This document shows, piece by piece, positions 11,867 through 21,284 of a stretch of DNA of 64,000 bases (position 1 is its first letter; each line of letters opens with the position of its first letter). This DNA is from Cryptomeria japonica. Lineage: Eukaryota; Streptophyta; Pinopsida; Cupressales; Cupressaceae. The stretch is taken from positions 509,947,442 to 510,011,441 of the forward strand of contig NC_081410.1 in NCBI RefSeq assembly GCF_030272615.1. Reading direction: 5' to 3'. A program made the translations under genes and the position numbers. A model generated the notes under the pieces. It was given only the letters and a program-made list of their open reading frames with translations. It was not told the DNA's origin and did no database searches.

Positions 11867-13258
11867 ATGGGTTCTTCTAAGTTTCCTCTCTTAACTCCAC
11901 ATAATTATGCTACTTGGAAAATTGATGCATGGAGTAAACTTATGGAAAAAGGACTCACTCATTACATTGATGGAACTATTGTTGCTCCAGCTGATCCTAA
12001 GGCTGATCCAGTTGGTCACTTAGATTGGCTCACTAAAAATATCATGGCAATTGGTACCTTAAGAAAGTATGTATCAAAGGATCTCATTTTTCATATTGAG
12101 AAATGTACTCTAATCAAGGATGCTTGGCAAAAGTTTCAAGACTTGTATGGTCAAGTTGATGAGATTAGGGGATATCAAATTGATAGTGATCTCACCATGT
12201 TAGATCCCAAGAACTTTGATACTATACAAGATTATGTCACTAAGGAAAATGAGTTGAGGGCACAACTCAAAGATTGTGGCATTGATAAGAAGGATACTCA
12301 ATTGATATTCAACTTGATAGGGAAGCTTCCACAAGAATATGCAGCATTTGTTTCTAGTTTCCAAACCCATAGGATGACAATGGGTTCAAGCTGCAAAATG
12401 CCTACATTTGATGTTTTCAATGAAATGTTGATGATGGAACAAACTAAGTTGATAAGCATGGGCATTCTTAAGGCTTCTAAGTCTCAAGCATTAGTGGCAA
12501 ATCAAGGGAACAAAGGAAATCAAGGAAAGGACAACTCAAACAAGAAGAAATGGCAATCAAAGCCTAAAGAAAAAGCACCATCTTCTCCAAAACAAGGAGA
12601 TTCATCCTCTTCCAAGAGAGATAATTCACCAAAGAGGGAGAGACCTACTTGTGCTTATTGTAAAAAGATTGGTCATGAGGAGTATCATTGCCATACTAAG
12701 AAGATTGATGAGCTCACACATATCATCAAAGAGCATAACATTGATTTGCCTAAAGTCTACAAGAAGGATGATTCATCAACTTCCACTTCCTCACATTCAA
12801 AAGGAAAAGGGAAAGAATTCATGGCTTCTACAAGTGGGAAGACTCACTCTTTTGGAACAAGAAATGGAAAAGCTCTATGTGCTACTATCAGTCATGATTC
12901 AGAGAGATGGCTTCTAGATTCAGGGGCTTCTCATCATATGGCATCTTCACAGTCTATGTTCTCTACATTTGAGCCTTGCACCATGCCACAGATTTTGATG
13001 GGTAATCATACATACATGGATGTGATTGGGAAAGGATCTATTGATATTGGGGATAACTCCTTCAATGATGTGTTGTGTGTACCCCACTTGACAAACAATC
13101 TCCTTTCTATCTATCAAATCACACATGGCGCAACTAAGAGAGTTGTGGAGTTCACACCTGACTCAGTTTTTATTAGAGACATGGAGACTAGAGCTATCAT
13201 TGCGACTGGGGTGGTTGATCATGCATCTCGGTTATACTCATTTTTCAGATTTTGTTGA
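11867..13258 (+). CDS. gag: Ty1-copia Gag-protease polyprotein
   Basis: Gag coats the element RNA and protease would cleave the polyprotein in the cytoplasmic particle. I chose the ATG at 11867 (MGSSKFPLLTPHNYATWK) because it begins the conserved copia Gag region; the frame is open further upstream without an ATG. About 463 codons. The Gag body carries WSKLMEKGL and WQKFQDLYG motifs, then a Lys/Ser-rich basic stretch. A zinc knuckle CAYCKKIGHEEYHC (CX2CX4HX4C) lies at about residue 265, and the aspartic protease motif WLLDSGASHHM at about residue 347 has its catalytic Asp intact. The frame ends soon after the GAG-pre-integrase-like LYSF, where a T run (13241-13245) coincides with a switch to the frame of the next ORF. 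No pol follows. Confidence 0.8.
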   Translation: MGSSKFPLLTPHNYATWKIDAWSKLMEKGLTHYIDGTIVAPADPKADPVGHLDWLTKNIMAIGTLRKYVSKDLIFHIEKCTLIKDAWQKFQDLYGQVDEIRGYQIDSDLTMLDPKNFDTIQDYVTKENELRAQLKDCGIDKKDTQLIFNLIGKLPQEYAAFVSSFQTHRMTMGSSCKMPTFDVFNEMLMMEQTKLISMGILKASKSQALVANQGNKGNQGKDNSNKKKWQSKPKEKAPSSPKQGDSSSSKRDNSPKRERPTCAYCKKIGHEEYHCHTKKIDELTHIIKEHNIDLPKVYKKDDSSTSTSSHSKGKGKEFMASTSGKTHSFGTRNGKALCATISHDSERWLLDSGASHHMASSQSMFSTFEPCTMPQILMGNHTYMDVIGKGSIDIGDNSFNDVLCVPHLTNNLLSIYQITHGATKRVVEFTPDSVFIRDMETRAIIATGVVDHASRLYSFFRFC

Positions 13259-14147
13259 TGATGATGATTTCACATTTGATGATTCTACACATGATGATCA
13301 CACTTATTGTGATGGTTCAGATTTTGAGGAGAACTTTGGACACTTGAACATGGGGATTCTCACATGTGACCCCGTTCTTGAGTCTTGTATTTCATCTTCT
13401 CATATTGATATCACATCACCTATTGCACCTAATGATGCAGATAGTGCGACAGTTTTGGCTTCATGTGATTCAGTGCAGCAGGATATACATTGTCTTCCAG
13501 CTTCAGATTCATGGGATGATTACATGACAGATATTGCAGGTTTGTTTATGGAATCCTACATTGCAGATTTGGGAAACATCATTGATGACATTCATCTTCT
13601 CTTTGATGAAGGTGATCCTTCTTCTATTGTTGCGAGGGAACACTCTGACCCTCTTGTTCATTCTCTACATGATCATTCTTTTGAGGTTGACATGATTGTG
13701 GATACTTATGTACAGCAGTTGGAGGAGGTCTCTTTATGCTTTGAGGAGACACATGAGTCTTTGGATATTGTTCTACATTCATCTTCACTAGATGTTGGAG
13801 TTCCTTTTTCAGTAGTGTGGAGTAGTTCACCACCTTTGGAGGGGGTATCTTTCAGCATCGACATGGGGACACTTGAGCAGTTTTCAGAGATTCCTTTCAT
13901 CATGAGTTTTCTTCATACATCTTCCCTTCATGATTGGGGAGACTTCATGGATACACCTTTGGTTTTGTTTCTTCCTAAGGGGAGGAATGTTGTTCGACGT
14001 TCGTGGAGCAGTTTCTTCATACATCGAGCTTCTTCCATTGGTGCAGATTCTCCGTTGAGGGGGGGTCACAGTTTTACTTCTCTTCTTCTCTCATATGGGG
14101 GGGACTTTTTCCTCACATGGGGTTTTGTTCCTCACATTCTTCTATGA
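13246..14147 (+). CDS. Acidic ORF of unknown function downstream of protease
   Basis: An open frame of about 300 codons in the +1 frame relative to gag-protease, overlapping its end. It opens with a run of Asp (DDDDFTFDD) and is rich in Asp, Glu, Ser and His, with short repeated words such as SLH/HSL and DDI. I recognise no integrase, reverse transcriptase, RNase H or envelope motif. The last 60-odd residues run through G-tract-rich DNA that may be untranslated. Since the frame switch sits in a T run right at the end of the protease region, this was probably once the C-terminal part of a single polyprotein, or is reached by slippage. The open length in such AT-rich, stop-prone sequence argues for past selection. 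Confidence 0.5.
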
Positions 14148-14360
14148 GAGTTCTCTTGTATAGCTTTCATCTCTCTTTTGGGGGAGGGTTTTTTCCCATT
14201 GGGTTTTTCTCTCTTTCCCCACTTTGTGAGAGATTTCATTGTATTGGTTTGCATGCATTTGCATTTGTGCATGGGTACCTAACATGGCCTTGTAGCCAGG
14301 ACCCATCTTGCATTGCTTAGTTGCATTGTAGACTTAAGTGCATTCCCCTAAGTTGCACTT

Positions 14361-14369
14361 AACGGGGGG
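14361..14369 (+). other. Polypurine tract of the young copia element
   Basis: AACGGGGGG immediately precedes the TG of the 3' LTR, the expected position for the plus-strand primer. G-rich purine stretches further upstream (for example 14055-14066, 14096-14103, 14178-14187) may be decayed copies. Confidence 0.7.
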
Positions 14370-14858
14370 TGTTGGTGTAAATAATTATTCATCATGGATA
14401 TTATTACATTTACTTAAGTTTACTTAGGATAATGCATTTCATAGTAGTTTGGATATGAGACACTTGGGTGTTTGTGCCACATTGGGATAGTGTGTGTAGG
14501 AGAAATTCCACCTTTTATGGTGTTGATCTTGTTATTACACTATCATATCCACTTATTATGGAGTGATAATTCCACCTTCGGTGGGTGATCCACCTCATGT
14601 GGAATATTATATTATTTCTCCTACCTACCCACACCTATTTCCTACCTACCCTTGTTTCTCATTGAGCCACATGTCATATTTGTGTGCTCATACATATCCC
14701 TAGCCTTGCCTATATAAGCAGGCCTCTATTCATTGTATGTAACTATTGAATTATTATTGAATCATTTTCTATTGATGAGAATACAGTTTATTCTTGTCCT
14801 ATATTGTGTCTCTATTTTGTACATTTCATTGACCCCTTGATCTTGGCAAAATCCAATA
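14370..14858 (+). repeat. 3' LTR of the young copia element
   Basis: 489 bp, the same length as the 5' LTR, with about eight substitutions and no length change by eye. It ends CCAATA where the 5' copy ends CCAACA, followed by the GTTAT duplication. Confidence 0.85.
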
Positions 14859-15103
14859 GTTATTTATAAGAGTAGGAGTTGTTGAAACATCAAGTTTTTT
14901 TTTTCAATTAGACCAAAAGTAGTATAAAATATACCTTTAGGAAATACTTCCAATTGGAAAAGTAGTCACCCATATATAACTTATTTATAATGAATCTATA
15001 TAGACCATATGTTTTACTAAAAATAATTTTTAGTTAGAATTACTTAAATTCACTTGTGCTGATAAGTTAGCCTAAAACGTGACACAGTTTTGTGCTTTTA
15101 CCC

Positions 15104-15319
15104 CTCTATTTTTTCCTTTATTAAATTTACATCTATAAGTTCTTGCAACAAGATCATAAAGTATGTTTCACGCATGCTGCCACTCAAAATAAATTTAGTT
15201 TGAAAATCCAAACAATGCATAATTCAAATCAGGTGTGACTAAGATCTAATATCACTTATATATAATATTAGGAGGGGTTAATGCAAGCAATTTTCAAATC
15301 TTTACAACAGATACAAAGT
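15104..15319 (-). mobile_element. Old copia element G, leader, primer site and LTR edge
   Basis: Aligns to 29560-29790 of element D, in order: TTGCAACAAGATCA, CTGCCACTCAAAT, a decayed primer site (about 15240-15256, compare D's GGCTCTGATACCACT), then LTR-like GGGTTAATGCAA and TTTACAACAGATACA. With the piece at 8739-8960 it forms one minus-strand copia relic split by the TIR transposon. The LTR is cut off where the ycf2-like sequence begins. Confidence 0.5.
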
Positions 15320-15745
15320 ACATACATATGAATTCAATTTTGAATTACAAAAAATATTAAATAGAATCTATTTAATCAAAACATTAATTCACAATTTAAA
15401 AGATCCAATTCGAACAAATTGGATAAAATTGAATAATGCAATGCAAGATACAATTACCCAGCATTCATCAAGTTGGAGAAAATGTCAGAAAGAATGGTTC
15501 AATCACTCTATTTTTCGAACTATTGAAAATCAAAATAAGAATTTGAATGCTTTTGTATTCTCCATTCAGATCGAAATATTTCAAAAAAGATTAGAATATG
15601 TTTTGTCCATTTCCAAACAAAACAATTTAAAAAATAGAGTGTTCGATCCAATTGAATTATGGACTACTCAACATTGGGGTTGGTTTGGAAATCCCAATAA
15701 AATTTTTGATAATAAAATTTATAAGATTATCTCGGACGAGATTAT
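15320..15745 (+). pseudogene. ycf2: Chloroplast ycf2-derived fragment (nuclear plastid insertion)
   Basis: A continuous frame of about 140 codons, extending upstream of any ATG. In order it reads ILNRIYLI, MQDTITQH, KCQKEWF and VFDPIE. The same order is found in the middle of chloroplast Ycf2 (compare VLNRFFLM, MKDTINQH, KSQKKWF, VVFDQL), a large ATPase-related protein of the plastid import motor. Only this slice is present. It is in frame without internal stops, which suggests a recent transfer or a fortunate fragment. It abuts a retroelement edge on the left and a microsatellite on the right. The match is from memory of the family, not an alignment. Confidence 0.65.
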
Positions 15746-15940
15746 GTATGTGTATGTACATGTGTATGTGCATGTGCATGTGTGTATGTGTATGTGCATG
15801 TGCATGAGCAAGTGCATGTGCATGTGCATGTGCATGTGCATGTGCATGTGCATGTGCATGTGCATGTGCATGTGCATGTGCATGTGTATTTGTATGTGTA
15901 TGTGTATTTGTATTTGTATTTGTATTTGTATGTCTTTTGC
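15745..15940. repeat. Hexamer microsatellite (GTGCAT)n
   Basis: TATGTG/CATGTG units lead into an uninterrupted (GTGCAT)n block at about 15812-15884, then TGTATT units. Long Cys/Met or His/Ala frames here are artefacts of the repeat. Confidence 0.95.
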
Positions 15941-15949
15941 ATTTGATCT

Positions 15950-17044
15950 CTAATCTCTTCAACTTTTTCTTTTTCTTTCTCATCTAATTTTTCATTCTTG
16001 TTCTTGTTACCAGAGCTCTCTTATTCTCATTCTTGCTTATGCAATACTTAGCAATGTGACCGAATTTGTTGCAATCATAGCAAACTACATTGTTCTTCTG
16101 ATTAGGCATAAAATTTTATTATTATTATTTTTATCTGTATTGATTAGCAATATGTCCAAACATACCACATGCATAAAATCTGACATTTTTCCTATTCTGA
16201 AAGTTATTCATCATAGTTTTGCATACATTTACCTTATGACCATTTTTGTTGCATTGGAAACATTGACCGGTAAAAGATGGGCCATTATTGATCATCTTAT
16301 TTTTGCATTGACTAGCCATATGATCAAATTTATTGCAAACAAAATAATTGTCATTGAATTTATGAGCATTAGGTTGTCTTACCGGAGGAGTTCTTGACTT
16401 CTTCTTTTGTTGTTGATTCTTAGGATTTCTTTGACCTGATCCAGAGATTTCTCCTTTCTTATACCCGAGACTATGAGTGTCATTACAGTTCTTCTAACTG
16501 GAAATAATTTCATCAAGATTGTTTGAACTAATCCAAAATTTCTCCTTGTATTCATTTGCAACATAAAGATCATGTCTAATAAGAATGATCTTCCTTTCAA
16601 GATCTCCCTCATGTTGTCTAGCATCTTGTAGGTCCAACTTCATTTTTCCATTCTCACTCTCAAGTCTACAACATTCTTCAGATTTGTGTTTCAGGGACTA
16701 AGCAATATTTTCTTCATTCTTCTTCCTATCTTCAATATACTTTTCAATATCATCACAATAGTTTCCATTTCATTCTTCTGTATTGTATTAGCTCTTGCAA
16801 GTTTTTCACATTCTTCTATCTTTTCCCTTAAGGAATTTTCATTAATGCTTTGACTTTCTTTCTTCTTAAGCTAATCAACAAGTTCCTCTCTCTTCTCCAT
16901 TGATTTGTTCAACTGATCTTTCAATATTTCAATGCATTCTTCAACATCTTTGAGATTTTCATTGGCTTGTCAGTTCTCATCTTGTGCATGATCAAGATCT
17001 TTAAGACTAACAACCAGTTGCTTTCTAAGACTACCAGAATCCAT
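15950..17044 (-). pseudogene. gag: Gag of truncated Sirevirus-like element A
   Basis: Read on the minus strand from ATG at 17044. The N-terminal half is a Lys/Glu/Leu-rich coiled coil (KDVEECIEILKDQLNKS, then ENSLREKIEECEKL). Four zinc-knuckle motifs follow: VCNKFDHMASQC (first Cys lost), CFQCNKNGHKVNVC, ACGMFGHIANQY (decayed) and CYDCNKFGHIAKYC. Several stops and at least one frameshift break it. Coiled-coil and knuckle-rich Gag proteins are reported for the Sirevirus branch of copia. The usual Gag N-terminal region is not evident, and the start lies only about 50 bases from the primer site, so part may have been deleted. The element is cut off at about 15950; protease and pol are missing. 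Confidence 0.6.
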
Positions 17045-17097
17045 TGATTCACTTTCCTAGATCTCCCTCAAGCTATTAGGCTTCCTATGAGGAAATA

Positions 17098-17112
17098 GGC
17101 TCTGATACCAAT
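17098..17112 (-). other. Primer-binding site of element A
   Basis: GGCTCTGATACCA plus a two-base AT spacer, the reverse complement of the initiator-Met site, directly before the TGTTG edge of the LTR. Element C has the same AT spacer. Confidence 0.75.
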
Positions 17113-18210
17113 TGTTGAAATCAAGGAACACTAAGAGGGGGGTGAATAAGTGTTCTGCAATTTTTTACTTTGTCAATATGTTCTTTGAACCACTTAATCC
17201 AAATGAAAGAAATTAGATTGCAAAAACATAAAGAAAATATCATCAACAACATAACACCAAGATTTTTACGTGTAACCCTAATTAAGGGAAATACTATGGT
17301 GGGATTCAAATCCACAATATTAATATACATTGTTAAATGTATAGAAATATTACATAATCGTATGCACATGTATTCAAATAGATTACCTAGATCTCACTGA
17401 TCAAAGTTCACAATAAGGGCTACAACCTGGAAGGCTCACTGCCTTACAATATAGTTACAAAGGTAACATACATGAAAATTGAACTATGAAATACCATATA
17501 CAAATTCTTAGAATAGTTTTGGTTAAGCACAAAATACCACATATTACTCAACTTTGTAATACTACTCTGTTGTGATGTTTTGCAACATACCAGAGCACAA
17601 ATCTTCACCTTGCACATGTGAAACTGTGCAGACTCAATCATACACGCACCACACACAACCATCAATATCAAAAATGATCAAACCAATCAGTCATATATAT
17701 TTGCAATATCAAATTAGCTTAACTCGATGTCGGCCCAAAAACCACATAACATACACCATGAAACATGTTCCTCGATCCAAAACAACTAAGCAAACAAAAA
17801 TAAAATATCTGCATGCTTCCCTCATGATATCTCAACCACCTCAAAAACATAAATACTCACCAAAATTGATCCACAAGATCCACACATAGAATGATCACAT
17901 GCTACTGCTAATGAACATTGTTCATGCCAAAAATATGATTATCGGATTTTCTAACTTGTACAAAACTTAACACCAAAGGCCAAATAAATAGAACAAGGTA
18001 AATTGCATATCCCCAATACATCTCCCAGATCTGCAAAGCAAACCACTCAACCAAAATAAAGTTATACCCAAAGAATTCTGACTTTGTCAACCACTATGTT
18101 CCACTTTCTAGACTTAAGCCAAATTGGACTTTAGACTTTGGATAGGATGAATCCATACAGACTGGATGAAATCTCTTAGAGGGGTTTCCATCAATGACAA
18201 CTCCCAAACA
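17113..18210 (-). repeat. 5' LTR of element A
   Basis: On the minus strand it ends ATTCACCCCCCTCTTAGTG and then CAACA, the same LTR terminus signature as B and C. The outer end is placed at 18210 because CATCAATGACAAC there mirrors the LTR start of C (GTTGTCATTGATG). That end is approximate. Confidence 0.5.
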
Positions 18211-18232
18211 CTTATCTCTATTGGTATGCTAT

Positions 18233-18248
18233 CTCTTTCCTATGTTTA

Positions 18249-18280
<32 letters not shown>

Positions 18281-18415
18281 CATGTATATATGTATGTATA
18301 TGTATGTATGTATGTATTTATATGCATGTATATAAATATATATGTATATGTATGCATATATACATGTATATGTATGTATATATATGTATATGTATGTGTA
18401 TATATATGTATATAT
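18233..18415. repeat. TATG/TA microsatellite, left half
   Basis: (TATGTG)n and then (TATG)n/(TA)n. It stops exactly at the TG of element B's 5' LTR and resumes at 37158 on the other side of B. Confidence 0.9.
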
Positions 18416-19619
18416 TGTTTTCCATTTGGAGGAATTGGTTATGTGTTGCATTATTGTTTTGTCATTGATGTCAACACTAAGTGTTTTGGATGCTTTACCT
18501 GCACCCTTCTGGTCCTAGTAGGTTGTGTGGTTTCTAGTTGGATTGGATCTGGCATGATTCGATAACCTTCAGTATGTTTGGGCTATGGAATTAGCTTACT
18601 CATGCTAGTTATATTCATGTTCAGTGAATTGGTTTTTTTCTAGTTATCGGATGTTATCCTGTATGATTGGAAGCTTGATTTGTGGCTCTAGGGAGGGTTT
18701 CACCGGCAGAAATTTTATGAAGATCCTTGATGATATGGATAAGTGGTGTTGGTAAAGCTTATGGTGGAGACTCAGGATGCTGATGATGATCATGTTCGAG
18801 ACTTGGCGGATTGAGATCATTGCTTTAGCGTGTGGACCTAAATTGGGTCCTGGCATTATCTAGGTTATGGACCGAATTAATGTAACATGTGGATTGGACC
18901 TCTTGATGTGTTTTCGAGATGTCTTATGGGTTGGATATTATTTGTTTGAACTTAGGCCAACATGTTTTGTAATTATCTAATTGGTTTATTGTCTGTTGTC
19001 TGACCTGATTGTTTATGGTTGAGGGTTTGTATATATATGATGTAAGATCTCATTGTAGGTCATCATGAAATTGGATATGGATATGTAGTGAGAGAATTAT
19101 GTAATAATCATTCATGTAGAGGATTTGGTTAATCATTGGTGATCAATTTAGTTTTATGTAAGAGGATTTAGTCCTCTAGTATTGAGCTTAACAAGAACTA
19201 TACTTAGGCATAGGAGATGGTATCTTTGCATTTCATTGATTCTTCTGAATTGCAGTCTAGATTTCTATGTAGTCGGTGAGACTCCTTTTGTGATGAGAAC
19301 TGCGCTCTAGGTTGTTGGCCTTCCTACAAGTGAAGGCCCCTCAATTTTAATTCACCTACTTACAACATAAGTATTAATTGACTGTGGGTAGACTTCCCAT
19401 CATGTTTTTCCCTTTATCGGGTTTTCCACGTATAAATCTTTGTTTTATGTGGATGGTGTTTATTCTCTAATTATTATTTATGCTTAATTGGTTTATGCAT
19501 TCTGGTACTGATCTTTTAGGTTTTGGTATTAAAGTTTAAATTGCTTAAGGTTCCAATAATCTATGACAACCGATTCACCCCCCCTCCTCTCAGTTGTCTT
19601 TCGATTATTTGAACTATCT
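18416..19619 (+). repeat. 5' LTR of element B
   Basis: Starts TGTTTTCCATTTGGAGG (3' copy TGTTGGCCATTTGGAGG). The last bases and the start of the primer site are missing: GAACTATCT runs straight into CAGAATGC, whereas the 3' copy continues AACA. A deletion of roughly 12 bp would remove the LTR end and most of the primer site. Confidence 0.75.
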
Positions 19620-19649
19620 CAGAATGCTTAACCACTTGAGGAAGATTCT

Positions 19650-21284
19650 ATGGCAACTAATAGTTCAAGTTCATCTGGAGCTATCATTCAGAGAGATATT
19701 TGTAGTCTTGATGGAGAAAATTACATAGTATGGAAAATTTAGATGGAGGCTCATTTGAGATTTCTTGGTAAGGAGATTTGAGTGATCACACCGAATGGTG
19801 TTGCACCTTATAATCAGGCATCTAGCAATCCTCCTCTATAAAACTTGGATAAGGAGCTTGAGAATTATTGTAGAGAAAGAAGAAGCCCTCTTGTGTGCAC
19901 TTTCTAATCAACAAATTATGGGATTAACTGACAAATCATCTGCAAAGGCTATATGGGATAAGTTGGAGACTCTTAATGAAGGTGACCCTACTGTAAAGAT
20001 TGCTAAACTTTATGGTTACTGGGTGAGATATGTAAACATGAAGATGGAAGAAATGAAAGGATTACTACATTCATGGAAAGGGTAAATGAGATTGTTATGA
20101 GAATTCAATGTTGTGGTGGAACTATAAGTGAAGATGAAATAGTATCTAAAGTTCTGAGAGATTTACCACCGGCTTACAAGATGAAGGCTACTATTATTAG
20201 TGAGTTGAAAACAATGGCTAATACTTCAGTCAACAGAGATACCTTGATTGGTAAATTATCTTCTTTTGACCTTAAAGAATTTGGACCTTCTAGAGCTGTG
20301 AAGTTTGAACCTGGTTTTCATGCATCTGCATCATCAACCAAAAAGCAAGATTAAAGAGGTTTATATGAAAAGGAATTGCATGATATGAAAAGAGAAGATG
20401 AAGAATTTGAGAAACTTGAAGCCCTATTTTCTAGAAGAGTACCTAAAGGACTGGTAGGAAGTAAGTATGTAGGAAAAGAACCTTTTAAATGTTTTGCATG
20501 TAATAAGATTGGTCATTTTGCATCTAGATATCCTGAAAGGAATTCAAGATTTGAAGAAAGAGATAGAATATATTTTAAACCTAACCCTGGATATCAGAAC
20601 AAGAATAAGTACATGAAAAATAGAGACAATTCATGCTACATAGCGGATGAGAAAGGTGTGACTGATTCTGATGAAGAATCGGTAGAAGACTCTGCTAGTG
20701 GTTTTGGCAATGGAAAGGAATGGGTGTTCCTAGCTATCAAGGAAGATGTTCTGGCACTGGAAGAAAATATAAATAAAGAGAAGACACTTGCTACTAAAAT
20801 TGAAGATAAGGATGAATGGTTAATTGGTAGTGGATGTTCACATCATATGACTAGAGATAAAGGGAATTTTCTAGCTTTGCAGGAATTTGATGGTAGTATG
20901 GTTAGATTTGGAGATGACAAGTCATGTATGATAAAGGGAAAAGGAACTATATCATTAGATGGTAAGAACAATACTGATAATATTTTGTTGAAGGCTTGAA
21001 ACATAATCTTTTGAGTGTAGGACAATTCATGGATAAGGGATTTCAATTATAGTTCTAGGATGTAAAATGCAAAATCTTTAATAGATTTGGTTTGGAGATT
21101 GCAACTGGTACACAAACAAAAGGCAATATATTTCATTTGAATTCTGGTGAGAAGACATGTTTGATTGCACAAATTGATGAGAGTTGGCTTGGCATAAAAG
21201 GATTTGTCATGTGAATTTTGATTGCATTGTAAAGATCAGTTCAACTAAGGTAGTTAGAGATATACCTAAATTTTTGAAGCCCTT
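19650..21284 (+). pseudogene. gag-pol: Element B Gag-protease, into pre-integrase
   Basis: From ATG 19650 (MATNSSSSSG) the copia Gag reads through LDGENYIVWK, KAIWDKLETL, MERVNEIV and LRDLPPAYKMK. A zinc knuckle CFACNKIGHFASRY follows (last Cys changed to Tyr). Protease has WLIGSGCSHHM, where the usual first Asp of the DSG triad is Gly. Then come LKHNLLSVGQF-like remnants and the pre-integrase region up to KFLKP at 21284, where C is inserted. At least two frameshifts (near 19870 and 20060) and several stops break it. Neither the protease nor the polyprotein could work. Confidence 0.75.

Larger units (their letters stand above)
9678..14858 (+). mobile_element. Young non-autonomous Ty1-copia element (gag-protease plus extra ORF)
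   Basis: Two 489-bp LTRs (9678-10166, 14370-14858) are flanked by the perfect duplication GTTAT (9673-9677, 14859-14863). A primer site TGGTATCAGAG follows the 5' LTR and a G-rich purine tract (AACGGGGGG) precedes the 3' LTR. About eight LTR differences by eye give roughly 1.6% divergence, the lowest in the window. The interior encodes gag and protease, then an acidic ORF. Integrase, reverse transcriptase and RNase H are absent. The layout therefore resembles terminal-repeat gag-only elements that rely on a partner for copying. Confidence 0.85.
8962..15102. mobile_element. TIR transposon, later split by a copia insertion
   Basis: The ends are 24-bp inverted repeats with two mismatches: 8962-8985 (GGTAAAAG, then ACAAA, CTGTGTCAC) and 15079-15102 as its complement. 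Flanks CTCTACCTT (8951-8959) and CTCTATTTT (15104-15112) agree at 7 of 9 positions and look like an aged 9-bp target duplication, which would suit a Mutator-like superfamily. The outer DNA on both sides aligns to adjacent parts of element D's gag and leader, which confirms an insertion. Without the nested LTR element (9678-14858) it is under 1 kb, AT-rich and non-coding, so it is non-autonomous. Superfamily assignment is tentative. Confidence 0.6.

Noticed and set aside
13624-14069. Minus-strand frames opposite the acidic ORF
   Set aside because: Short, without motif, and explained by the composition of the longer plus-strand frame.
15429-15745. Assignment of the plastid-like fragment to ycf1
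   Set aside because: The order of motifs (LNR, DTITQH, KCQKEWF, FDPIE) fits the middle of Ycf2 better than Ycf1 from what I know of both families.
15657-15983. Long His/Ala, Thr/Tyr or Cys/Met open frames over the hexamer repeat
   Set aside because: They are produced by the GTGCAT microsatellite; only the ycf2-like part before 15745 has protein-like sequence.
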